Of a stretch of DNA of 64,000 bases, positions 25,563 to 32,840 are shown in pieces. Location of the stretch: contig NZ_JBHTBR010000005.1 in NCBI RefSeq assembly GCF_042665075.1, forward strand, positions 1,054,001-1,118,000, written 5' to 3'. Under the pieces are notes generated by a model. That model was not told the DNA's origin, ran no database searches, and saw nothing but the letters and a program-made list of their open reading frames with translations. A program made the translations under genes and the position numbers. Within the stretch, counting starts at the first letter, position 1; each line of letters begins with the position of its first letter. This DNA is from Hirschia litorea (GTDB lineage Bacteria; Pseudomonadota; Alphaproteobacteria; Caulobacterales; Hyphomonadaceae).

Positions 25563-25595
25563 AAATGAGATCCCTGTCAGGGGTCTCATTTTTTT
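25563..25595 (+). terminator. Terminator after DUF883 operon
   Basis: A 12-pair stem AAATGAGAtCCC/GGGgTCTCATTT with loop TGTCA and seven Ts. Confidence 0.88.
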
Positions 25596-25635
25596 ATTTA
25601 AGTTTTTGTATTTATTGTTAATTATAGGTAAAATT

Positions 25636-25660
25636 GGAACTGTTGAAGGTTTCAAACATT
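25636..25660 (+). promoter_or_regulatory. Near-consensus EcfG promoter of PRC-barrel lipoprotein
   Basis: GGAAC, 16 bases, CATT: one -10 mismatch, 33 bases before the ATG. Confidence 0.5.
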
Positions 25661-25693
25661 GATTGATTACTCTAGTTGAAAAGGAGAAATCAA

Positions 25694-26509
25694 ATGTTGA
25701 ATCTCAAAACCTCTACTGCCGCTTTTGCTCTTATGTTTGGTCTAGCCGCTTGTTCAGATGGTCAGACAGATACACGTGCGCAAAATGTAGAAGCCAATAT
25801 GCAAGCGCAGGAAGCTGACGCTGAAAACCCAACTTATATGGCTGACCTCCAAAACAATCCGGTCGCGGCTGAACCAGTTGAAGCTAAGTTTCAAAAAGAT
25901 CGCTTAGAGAACAAAACCGACGAAATGAATAAGCCTTATTTTCAAATGCTTACGACTGAATTTGAAATGAGCGAAATGATTGGTGAAGACATTCACGGCG
26001 AGAATGGTGAAGAAATCGCAAGCGTTTCCGACCTTATTATTGGTGATGATGGGCGTATTGAATCCATCGTATTTGCCAATGGCGGAATTGCCGGTCTAGG
26101 CACTAAATACGGTAAGCTTAATTATGATGAAGCGACTGTAACGCTGGATGAAGAAAATGAGCCTCGTGTAAGAATGAGCATGACAAGTGATGCGCTTGCT
26201 GCGATCAGCTCTTGGGAGCAAGATAAAGCGAATGATTACAGACTTGCTTCTGAATTGATGGGAACAAACGCGCAGTATGCGGCAAGCGATGAAAAAGCAC
26301 GCATTACCGATCTTGTGGCTAATTTGAACGGTGAAGTGCGCTACGCATTGGTGTCAGCAAGCCCGTTGGAGGCCTTAACGGATGAGCGCTATGTTGTTGA
26401 TTTTGATAAGGTTAAAATTGCTCAGGGCGATAGCGACGGAGAGTTGCAGCTTGATCTGACAAAAGAGATGATCCAAGCATCTATGTTGTATCGTGAAATC
26501 GACGACTAA
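25694..26509 (+). CDS. PRC-barrel domain lipoprotein
   Basis: This 271-residue protein has signal MLNLKTSTAAFALMFGLAAC and lipobox Cys20. A PRC-barrel stretch follows near 98-150 (IHGENGEEIASVSDLIIGDD, then IESIVFANGGIAGLGTKYG). The C-terminal part has no family I recognise. PRC-barrel lipoproteins are common stress-induced envelope proteins in alphaproteobacteria, with no known enzymatic function. AAGGAG precedes the ATG at 25694. Confidence 0.8.
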   Translation: MLNLKTSTAAFALMFGLAACSDGQTDTRAQNVEANMQAQEADAENPTYMADLQNNPVAAEPVEAKFQKDRLENKTDEMNKPYFQMLTTEFEMSEMIGEDIHGENGEEIASVSDLIIGDDGRIESIVFANGGIAGLGTKYGKLNYDEATVTLDEENEPRVRMSMTSDALAAISSWEQDKANDYRLASELMGTNAQYAASDEKARITDLVANLNGEVRYALVSASPLEALTDERYVVDFDKVKIAQGDSDGELQLDLTKEMIQASMLYREIDD

Positions 26510-26555
26510 TACATGATTGCATATTGATTGTTTAATACAGTCGTATGTTAAATAA

Positions 26556-26592
26556 AAAAACCGGCTATGGGTTCATCCTGTAGCCGGTTTTT
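26556..26592 (+). terminator. Terminator after PRC-barrel gene
   Basis: Arms AAAAACCGGCTA and TAGCCGGTTTTT flank a 13-base loop. Confidence 0.85.
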
Positions 26593-26897
26593 GTGCACTC
26601 TGAAGGGTTTGAGGTGAGCGTCTGGGATGGGCATGACAGGGGCGTGCTAAAGGCCTGCTGCCGGATAGAGTGTGTTGAGGTTTAAGCCTGATAAGCGAAT
26701 GATATAAGAGTGTTGTTTTGAGGTTCTGGTGCGGTCTGAAGATGGGCTGCGCAGCGTCCGTTAGGGCTGTGCACCTTACCTGGTGTGCTTATGCAGCAGT
26801 CTTATAAGGCGCAAGAAAGGGCTGTGCGTGCTACGTGTTTCGCATGGGAAGAAATGCAAGGTGTTTGGCCAATTAATTTAGGAAATAGCGCGCAGCA
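26593..26897. other. Intergenic region, no gene recognised
   Basis: About 305 bases between two terminators. No convincing reading frame is seen. The stretch is G-rich compared with flanking spacers and can form short stems (TGCACC TTACCT GGTGTGC near 26770). It could hold a small RNA, but nothing identifies one. Confidence 0.4.
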
Positions 26898-26931
26898 AAA
26901 AGCCGAATGAAGGGAGGTTCATTCGGCTTTT
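26898..26931 (-). terminator. Terminator of secreted unknown gene
   Basis: Perfect 14-base arms AAAAGCCGAATGAA/TTCATTCGGCTTTT around a 6-base loop, able to act on either strand. Confidence 0.85.
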
Positions 26932-26977
26932 AGAATATATCAATTTTGGTGGCGTGAATTTATATGTTTCCATTAAA

Positions 26978-27364
26978 TCAGGACATCGCAAAGAGCGTGG
27001 TATTGTCGTCTTCTTGTTCTTCAAGCTTTGGACGTGGCCCTTGGATGATGAGTGTGTCTGGTTGGTGGACAACTGGTTTGTTTGATTGACTAGAATCCAA
27101 GGAACAATCGCTTAATTGTAATAATTCTTCATGGGTCACGATTGTAGCTGAGTTTATCTCGCCATTAGCGCTTATAGTTGGGATGGCGTATTTGCCAGTG
27201 ACGGTTCCATTGTCAGTAATCATTGGAATGGCGTTGGCTGGGTTAATGCATTCTTGAATGTCATTGGCATTTGAATAAGCTGTTGGCATGTCTGCATGGG
27301 CGATACTCGTTAAGCTTGTGCCGAGTAAGAATACAGCGCCTGCTGAGCGGATATACTTAAGCAT
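26978..27364 (-). CDS. Secreted protein of unknown function
   Basis: This 128-residue protein has a Sec signal peptide (MLKYIRSAGAVFLLGTSLTSIAHA, cleavage after AHA). The mature part has two cysteines (ECINP, SDCSLD) that could form a disulfide, and an acidic C-terminus. I recognise no domain. AGGGGA precedes the ATG. An exact EcfG-type promoter lies 35 bases upstream, placing it in the stress regulon as a periplasmic factor. Confidence 0.72.
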   Translation of the reverse strand: MLKYIRSAGAVFLLGTSLTSIAHADMPTAYSNANDIQECINPANAIPMITDNGTVTGKYAIPTISANGEINSATIVTHEELLQLSDCSLDSSQSNKPVVHQPDTLIIQGPRPKLEEQEDDNTTLFAMS

Positions 27365-27398
27365 TTTACAGTCCCCTTTTGACTATTAATAATTAAGT

Positions 27399-27424
27399 AA
27401 CGTTGTGTAGGGGAAGTTTGTTCC
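27399..27424 (-). promoter_or_regulatory. EcfG-type promoter of secreted unknown gene
   Basis: Minus strand GGAAC at 27424-27420, 17 bases, CGTT at 27402-27399: an exact match. Confidence 0.78.
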
Positions 27425-27506
27425 CAATTAACTTGAAATTAATAAACAATACTTTTGAGGCCCTACAGCAATGCCTGTGCTGGGCGCTTGTGTGGGATGT
27501 TGAAAT

Positions 27507-27540
27507 AAAAAAGCCGCAATACATTTAAGTATCGCGGCTT
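27507..27540 (-). terminator. Terminator of DUF2383 gene
   Basis: Stem AAGCCGCaATAC/GTATcGCGGCTT (written on plus); on the minus strand it ends in a T-run. Confidence 0.85.
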
Positions 27541-27569
27541 AGTTTGGGGGGCTATTCTATCAGTTCAAT

Positions 27570-28016
27570 TTATTTTGTGACGACATCTTCCATGCGGTCA
27601 GCAAAACGTTCACCTGATTTGGCGCTTTCATGCGCTGTGACGAGCAAACTGCGTGTTGCGGGAAGGAGGTCAACTTTCTCAAGCTTGTCCTCGATCATTT
27701 CAGCAAGGTGCTCTTCACCATCATCAATGGCGTTTAAGGCTGCTTTGCCGTCTTTTTGGAAAAGGGCTGAGAAATCTGTAAACCCACGGTGCACGCTTCC
27801 GCCAACAGTTCCGCTTGTCACGGGCTCTCCGCCTAGGGCACGAACCTGACTTTGAAATTGGCTAATCATTTTTTCACGGTCATTTGCGCGGTGAAGAAAT
27901 TGTGAACGGAACATATAAGACGTGTCCGTCATCTCATAGCATTTCATATAGCCTTTTTGGCTGTCGATTAGTTTTGCAGTTACATCGTTTAGAACATCAA
28001 TATTTAGGTCAGACAT
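27570..28016 (-). CDS. PA2169-type four-helix-bundle protein (DUF2383)
   Basis: This 148-residue helical protein begins MSDLNIDVLNDVTAKLIDSQ and contains FLHRANDREKMISQFQSQVR and GGEPVTSGTVGGSVHRGFTD, typical of the ferritin-like DUF2383/PA2169 family. The family is stress-associated and its function is not established. AAGGAGAAAT precedes the start. It has no EcfG promoter of its own that I can see and may be read through from the Pmp3/PNPOx genes upstream. Confidence 0.82.
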   Translation of the reverse strand: MSDLNIDVLNDVTAKLIDSQKGYMKCYEMTDTSYMFRSQFLHRANDREKMISQFQSQVRALGGEPVTSGTVGGSVHRGFTDFSALFQKDGKAALNAIDDGEEHLAEMIEDKLEKVDLLPATRSLLVTAHESAKSGERFADRMEDVVTK

Positions 28017-28109
28017 TGTATTTCTCCTTAGGGGTGTTTGGAGGGGCGGGGTGTTTCCAAAATAGAATGGGGGTTATTTTGGAAACGGGTAAAAGTGTTT
28101 TTTGATAGG

Positions 28110-28604
28110 TTAGAAATCCACGTTTGCGCGACTGCCAATATCGGGTGTTTTGTCCTTCATATTTGCCTTCGCTATTTCATAGGCAAATGTGATTGGGTTT
28201 TGAGACGAGGCCCAAATTGAAGCGTTTTGCGGACGGAAACAAAGCATGGTTAAATCAGGGTCGGATTTGCCGCCTTCAAACCAAGCGGCCACAACTGAAT
28301 TCCAGTGACGATCCAGTATATGTGAGTTTAATTCGACCCGGAGCGCACCTTGTAAACAGGCTTGGTAGTCTTTCTCGACGACGCACATATGTACAGTGTG
28401 TGCGCCAACATCAAGCGTTTGCACAAGTTCTGAAGATTTAGAAGCGAAGAACCATATCTCTTGGGTCTCTTCTTCAATTTGCGGTGTCATGGGTTGCATG
28501 TGTTGGTTAGGATCGGGGGAACCTAACATAACGCATCTAACGTCTCTTATATGCTTCCATAATTGTTCTTTGGGGGCAGTTTCTAGTTTATCTATATCAG
28601 CCAT
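28110..28604 (-). CDS. Pyridoxamine 5'-phosphate oxidase-like general stress protein
   Basis: This 164-residue split-barrel flavin-binding fold (GSP26/PNPOx-like) has VRCVMLGSPDPNQHMQPMTP and EIWFFASKSSELVQTL, the region that normally contacts FMN. Such proteins reduce or bind flavins or F420-like cofactors rather than make PLP. The start ATG at 28604 has GAGG upstream; a TTG at 28616 is the alternative. It is the middle gene of a minus-strand stress cluster. Confidence 0.82.
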   Translation of the reverse strand: MADIDKLETAPKEQLWKHIRDVRCVMLGSPDPNQHMQPMTPQIEEETQEIWFFASKSSELVQTLDVGAHTVHMCVVEKDYQACLQGALRVELNSHILDRHWNSVVAAWFEGGKSDPDLTMLCFRPQNASIWASSQNPITFAYEIAKANMKDKTPDIGSRANVDF

Positions 28605-28693
28605 AATTGACCTCAATTTGGGGGTGGTTTTGATGCGCGATCGAGGGGAAATCGCGCATCAAGCATCGGTCTGCGGGGAGATGTGTTTTGTGG

Positions 28694-28888
28694 TTATCTG
28701 CGGGCAACAACCCAGATAGCGTGCACCAGACCAGGCACATAACCAAGAATTGTAAGTAGAACATTCAAGAAGAATGTTCCGCCGATACCACGGGCAAGTG
28801 CGACACCTAAAGGTGGCAGCAATATCGAAAGGATGGTCATGAAGATATTGCCAGTTCCAGAGGTGTTGTGGGTCACATGATTACTCAT
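28694..28888 (-). CDS. Pmp3/UPF0057 small membrane protein
   Basis: This 64-residue protein contains ILSILLPPLGVALARGIGG and NVLLTILGYVPGLVHAIWVV, the two-helix Pmp3/UPF0057 signature. Homologues (yeast Pmp3, E. coli YqaE) influence membrane potential and salt tolerance. ATG at 28888 has GAAAGGAAG. An exact EcfG-type promoter lies 70 bases upstream. Confidence 0.9.
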   Translation of the reverse strand: MSNHVTHNTSGTGNIFMTILSILLPPLGVALARGIGGTFFLNVLLTILGYVPGLVHAIWVVARR

Positions 28889-28957
28889 TGTTCTTCCTTT
28901 CAGTGTGGGTAGGGAATGAGGATGGGGGCTCATTCATTTTATATCGTATGGCTAATC

Positions 28958-28983
28958 AACGTCACATCAGGCGGAATGGTTCC
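28958..28983 (-). promoter_or_regulatory. EcfG-type promoter of Pmp3 cluster
   Basis: Minus strand GGAAC at 28983-28979, 17 bases, CGTT at 28961-28958: an exact match. It may also serve the PNPOx-like and DUF2383 genes downstream. Confidence 0.78.
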
Positions 28984-29059
28984 ATGTCGTCATCAGCAAA
29001 TTTTGGAAGAGAATAAAAAGTCCTGAGTTTAAACATCCCAAAGCATGGGAGTGGATGTT

Positions 29060-29091
29060 AAAAAGCCGCGCTGAGTTTTGTCAGCGCGGCT
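29060..29091 (-). terminator. Terminator of sugar porter gene
   Basis: Perfect 11-base arms AGCCGCGCTGA/TCAGCGCGGCT with a 6-base loop; on the minus strand it is followed by TTTTT. Confidence 0.88.
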
Positions 29092-29121
29092 CTTAGTTTT
29101 GCTACGAGAAATGGGGGAGGT

Positions 29122-30552
29122 TTATCCCACCATGTCTTCGAGTTTCTTTCCTTTGGTTTCCTTCACAAAATACCAAACGAATGCAACCGATATAAAGGCC
29201 GAAAGTGTATAGAAGCCATAAGCTCCAACGAGGCCGATTGATGCCGTTCCGATCATGATGGGGAAAGACATGCTGATGACGAAATTCGCAACCCATTGGA
29301 AGAAGCCTGCGACAGCAAGTCCTGAGCCGCGGATTTGGTTAGGGAACATTTCGCCCAACATAACCCACATGACTGGCCCCCAAGAGGCGTTGAAGAACAC
29401 CACATACACATTTGCGGCGATCAAGGCGATAAGCCCCATTGAGGAGGTGAGGTTAATGCCGCCTGCATCAGTAAGTTCGCCTGTCGAGAATGTAAAAGCA
29501 ACAACAGCGAGAGACACTGCCATACCTATCGAACCGATAAGGAGGAGCGGTTTTCGGCCAATGCGATCCACTAATAAGAGGGCTGCCATAACCGCACCAA
29601 TGCTGAGTCCACCTGACAACACATTGATGAGAAGGGCATCAGATTCCGTGAAACCCGCTGCCTGCCATAACACAGCACCATAATAGAAAATGATGTTGAT
29701 ACCGACAAATTGCTGGAATACGGCCAGCCCGATACCGACCCAAACGATAGGACGAAGGCGACCATTATTGAACAAATCAGAAAGTTTAGGTTTGTGGTCT
29801 GAGGCAAGTGAAGCTTCTACTTCTGCAACTTGTATTGTGGCTTGAGCTGTGCCGCTAATCTTCTCAAATACGTTGTGTGCTGCTTGCGTTTTTTCCTGTG
29901 CGACGAGGAAGCGCGGACTCTCTGGGATGGCGAGTAGAGCGAGCAAGAACACGATGGCTGGAATAAGCTCCATCCAATACATCCAGCGCCATGCCTCAAA
30001 TCCCATGAGCCATTCTTGCGTTGATGATCCGGCACTCTGAGCGATAAGATAATTGCTGAGGAAGGCGATGAAGAGACCAAAGATAATCGCAACTTGTTGG
30101 ATGGTTGCCATTTTTCCGCGAAGGTTTGCTGGGGCAACTTCTGCGATATAAGCAGGGGCCATGACGCTGGCTGCACCCACAGCAAGACCACCTAAAAGAC
30201 GATAAATGATGAATTGCAGTGAATCGCTGGATACACCCGATCCCCACGCGCTTACTGTGAAAAAAACAGCTGCAACGATCATCATTGAACGGCGGCCAAA
30301 TTTATCTGAAAGCGTTCCCGCTAAGGCAGCCCCAACAGCACACCCAAGGAGCATTGAGGCGACTTGAAATCCTGAGCCAGCGTCGCTTGAATTAAAAGCT
30401 GCGCGAAGACCATCTATTGTTCCGTTGATAACGCCGCTATCAAAACCAAATAGGAAGCCACCAATTGTGGCGACACAGCTAATAAGCAGAAGGAAGGATA
30501 TATTCCCTGCTTTAAGATCACCCGGTGGTGTTCCGGTTGTGGTGGTATTCAT
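29122..30552 (-). CDS. MFS sugar porter
   Basis: This 476-residue, 12-helix proton/sugar symporter or facilitator carries GGFLFGFDSGVINGTI in helix 1, DKFGRRSMM after helix 2, PESPRFLVA before the central loop, QQFVGINIIFYYG in helix 7 and DRIGRKPLLL. All are sugar-porter signatures shared with XylE and GLUTs. A TTGACAATGTTGTCAT palindrome lies about 130 bases upstream of its start and could be the operator. The substrate hexose or pentose is unknown. Confidence 0.9.
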   Translation of the reverse strand: MNTTTTGTPPGDLKAGNISFLLLISCVATIGGFLFGFDSGVINGTIDGLRAAFNSSDAGSGFQVASMLLGCAVGAALAGTLSDKFGRRSMMIVAAVFFTVSAWGSGVSSDSLQFIIYRLLGGLAVGAASVMAPAYIAEVAPANLRGKMATIQQVAIIFGLFIAFLSNYLIAQSAGSSTQEWLMGFEAWRWMYWMELIPAIVFLLALLAIPESPRFLVAQEKTQAAHNVFEKISGTAQATIQVAEVEASLASDHKPKLSDLFNNGRLRPIVWVGIGLAVFQQFVGINIIFYYGAVLWQAAGFTESDALLINVLSGGLSIGAVMAALLLVDRIGRKPLLLIGSIGMAVSLAVVAFTFSTGELTDAGGINLTSSMGLIALIAANVYVVFFNASWGPVMWVMLGEMFPNQIRGSGLAVAGFFQWVANFVISMSFPIMIGTASIGLVGAYGFYTLSAFISVAFVWYFVKETKGKKLEDMVG

Positions 30553-30952
30553 CGCGTTTAACTCCCCTGCCGCCTGATATCGGGCGTGCTTATGTTTTAT
30601 GGACCATGTGTGCGTGGCCCCGCCTTAGATATGTTCCCTCGATACTTCACGCTTTACGGAATGGGGCGTGAAGTTAGTGTATAATTGACAATGTTGTCAT
30701 ATACGAAAAGTGTATTCCTATCAACTCAGTAAAATTATATCGGATTAGCCATGATTTCTGTCATGTCGTGAACGCAAGGCGATCCAGAGATAGCTTTCTG
30801 GATTTTATGATTGCGATAACATTACGAGTAAGCAACAAAATTTGCGGAGTCAAATCCCAGCTTATCGTTCATCATATCTATGCAAAGATAATTGACCTAA
30901 CCCAAGTGGCGTGCGAGTTTCAGCAAAAAACCCACGGAGAATTGGGGAGGAA
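30553..30952. other. Intergenic region between sugar porter and FecI gene
   Basis: About 400 bases between divergent genes. It contains the TGACAA-TG-TTGTCA dyad at 30685-30698. I see no further gene or clear hairpin. Confidence 0.5.
30685..30698. promoter_or_regulatory. Candidate operator upstream of sugar porter
   Basis: TGACAA and TTGTCA are exact inverted arms around TG. The TTGACAATGTTG half is repeated exactly at 63135-63146 in front of the alginate-lyase gene, suggesting one GntR/FadR-type regulator for both. Confidence 0.5.
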
Positions 30953-31546
30953 ATGTCTAAAATTTTGGATGCCTTTGAGGGGCAGCAACATGTCTTGCGC
31001 AAAATTATAGCGCGGTATCGGCCAAATCCGGCTGATGTAGATGAGATTGCACAAGAGACTTTTTTGAAAGGGTTTGCGGCAGAATTAGACAATGAAATTC
31101 ATGAGCCTGAGCATTTTCTCATGCGTGTAGCCAAAAATCTTGCCATTAAGCATGCACAGAAGAAGGTGAATTCTACTGGGGTTTCTATTGAGGATTTGGG
31201 CGGATCGTCGGTCTTTTTGGATGACAGGCAGGTTAGCCAAGTTGATAGTTTGGATGCGCGTCAGAAATTGGTCATACTGACCAAGGGCTTGGCGAGTTTG
31301 TCGCCGGAGTTAAAAAGTGCATTTGTTATGCGCCGTATAGAGGGATTGAAGTATAAACAGATAGCAACGCGTTTGAATGTGTCCGTGAGTACGGTGGAGA
31401 AACGTGTGGCTGCTGCGATGGTCGATATACATATTTACCTTAGAGAGCAGGGGTATGATCCGGCTGAGTTTGGTGCACTGCCTCAGGCGGTGAAAAGGCA
31501 AAAATCTGCGACACTGACTGCATCGCAAAAGACATATGGCCTGTAG
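30953..31546 (+). CDS. FecI-type ECF sigma factor
   Basis: This 197-residue sigma-70 factor of the ECF FecI group has region 2 (DVDEIAQETFLKGF, FLMRVAKNLAIKHAQ) and region 4 (LSPELKSAFVMRRIEGLKYK, then QIATRLNVSVSTVEKRVAAA). The ATG at 30953 follows GGGGAGG closely; a GTG at 30911 has no ribosome site. It is followed by FecR and a TonB receptor with an STN domain, making a cell-surface signalling cassette. Confidence 0.88.
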   Translation: MSKILDAFEGQQHVLRKIIARYRPNPADVDEIAQETFLKGFAAELDNEIHEPEHFLMRVAKNLAIKHAQKKVNSTGVSIEDLGGSSVFLDDRQVSQVDSLDARQKLVILTKGLASLSPELKSAFVMRRIEGLKYKQIATRLNVSVSTVEKRVAAAMVDIHIYLREQGYDPAEFGALPQAVKRQKSATLTASQKTYGL

Positions 31547-31603
31547 ATACAAATTCGCGTGAGATGCAATTGTTAGACGTTGAGTGAGAGAGACTAAATA
31601 CGA

Positions 31604-32653
31604 ATGACGGCCCCAAAGATCACTTCTTTGCCGGATTTAAAGAAAATCGAACGAGAGGCAGCACATTGGTTTGTGCGCTTTGATAGCGGAGCTTTGTCTA
31701 GCGAAGATCATGCGGCATTTGTAGAATGGTATCACGAAAGTCAGCAACATCAGGATGCGCTTGAACGTATGTCCCAGTTTTGGGGCGGGTTAGCTGTATT
31801 CCAAGAGTTGAAAGATCACGCCGCGAATGTGGATGTTGTGGCGGCGGTACGCAAGGATCGCAATCTTTTGAAGACGCAGACATTTAAGCGGGTTCTTGTG
31901 GGGGCTTTGGCGGCGTCGTTTCTTGTTAGCATTGGATTTGGTGCGACCTATCTGACAGGGCAAGAAAATCCAAATTATACTAGCGCATTTTCAACAGATA
32001 TTGGTGAGCAGAAAACAGTTGATTTGCCGGATGGTTCTCAAATCCTTCTCAACACAAATAGTGTGATAGAAGTTGCCTATTCAAAGGACGAGCGGGTCAT
32101 TGAATTAAAGCAGGGTGAAGCATTTTTTGATGTGGCCTCCAACCTTAAAAAACCATTCTCCGTAAAGACTGTAAACGGTGTTGTGACTGCGGTCGGCACA
32201 GCATTTTCGGTGAAAGTGCAAGAGGGGGATATTGATGTCTTGGTCACTGAGGGGCGAGTCGCTTTGGCGGCATCGGGCTTAGGTGAGGTGCCTGTAGACG
32301 GAGTGGAGGAAGCGCCCGCAACAATTGAAGTTTCTGCGGGGCAGTCAGTGATTTTTGCGCAAAAGGCGAACCGAATTGACGTTGTCGAACCTTTGGCTTT
32401 GGAAAAAAAGGTCGATTGGCATGATGGGATATTGGCCTTCAAAGGAGAGACCCTTGAGAATGTGATTGCTGATATTGGTCAGTACACAGATATGCAGATT
32501 GAGATAAGTGATGCCGATTTGCGCCAACAAAAGGTGGTGGCATATTACCGGATTGGTGATTTAGATGAAATGTTTGAGGCATTGCATTTGATGGCAAATG
32601 TGGAAGTTGAGCGCGTGAGTGACCATCATGTTCGCTTGTACCGCGAGCAATGA
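31604..32653 (+). CDS. FecR-type anti-sigma/transducer
   Basis: This 349-residue inner-membrane protein has a cytoplasmic N-terminal domain (AAHWFVRFDSGALSSEDHAAF) that binds FecI and a single TM at about 97-117. The periplasmic FecR domain follows (TVDLPDGSQILLNTNSVIEV, FSVKTVNGVVTAVGTAFSV). The C-terminal DUF4974/STN-like region (LAFKGETLENVIADIGQYTD) would contact the receptor's STN domain. It sits 57 bases after the sigma gene. Confidence 0.9.
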   Translation: MTAPKITSLPDLKKIEREAAHWFVRFDSGALSSEDHAAFVEWYHESQQHQDALERMSQFWGGLAVFQELKDHAANVDVVAAVRKDRNLLKTQTFKRVLVGALAASFLVSIGFGATYLTGQENPNYTSAFSTDIGEQKTVDLPDGSQILLNTNSVIEVAYSKDERVIELKQGEAFFDVASNLKKPFSVKTVNGVVTAVGTAFSVKVQEGDIDVLVTEGRVALAASGLGEVPVDGVEEAPATIEVSAGQSVIFAQKANRIDVVEPLALEKKVDWHDGILAFKGETLENVIADIGQYTDMQIEISDADLRQQKVVAYYRIGDLDEMFEALHLMANVEVERVSDHHVRLYREQ

Positions 32654-32707
32654 GTATAACATTCCAAACAACGACGAAAAATAAAAATAATAAAAATCAA
32701 GGGGATA

Positions 32708-32724
32708 AAACATCATATGAACAT
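32708..32724. promoter_or_regulatory. AACATCATATG motif before transducer receptor 1
   Basis: AAACATCATATGAACAT shares its first 12 bases with the palindromic site before the ACS-family MFS gene (39506-39520), and AACATCATAT also precedes the dehydrogenase operon (42528). Confidence 0.5.
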
Positions 32725-32840
32725 AAAAGTCATAAAAATGTAATTTTCGCTTATGGGGAAAGCGTGGTGTCCGGTCTTTACTTATGAGACCGGTAAAAAA
32801 CCGTCTGAGAGTGCTGCACACAGCACCGAAACAAATAGAG

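Noticed and set aside
28017..28109. Possible separate EcfG promoter before the DUF2383 gene
   Set aside because: A gtttcc and an aaacg occur, but the order and spacing are wrong for a minus-strand promoter.
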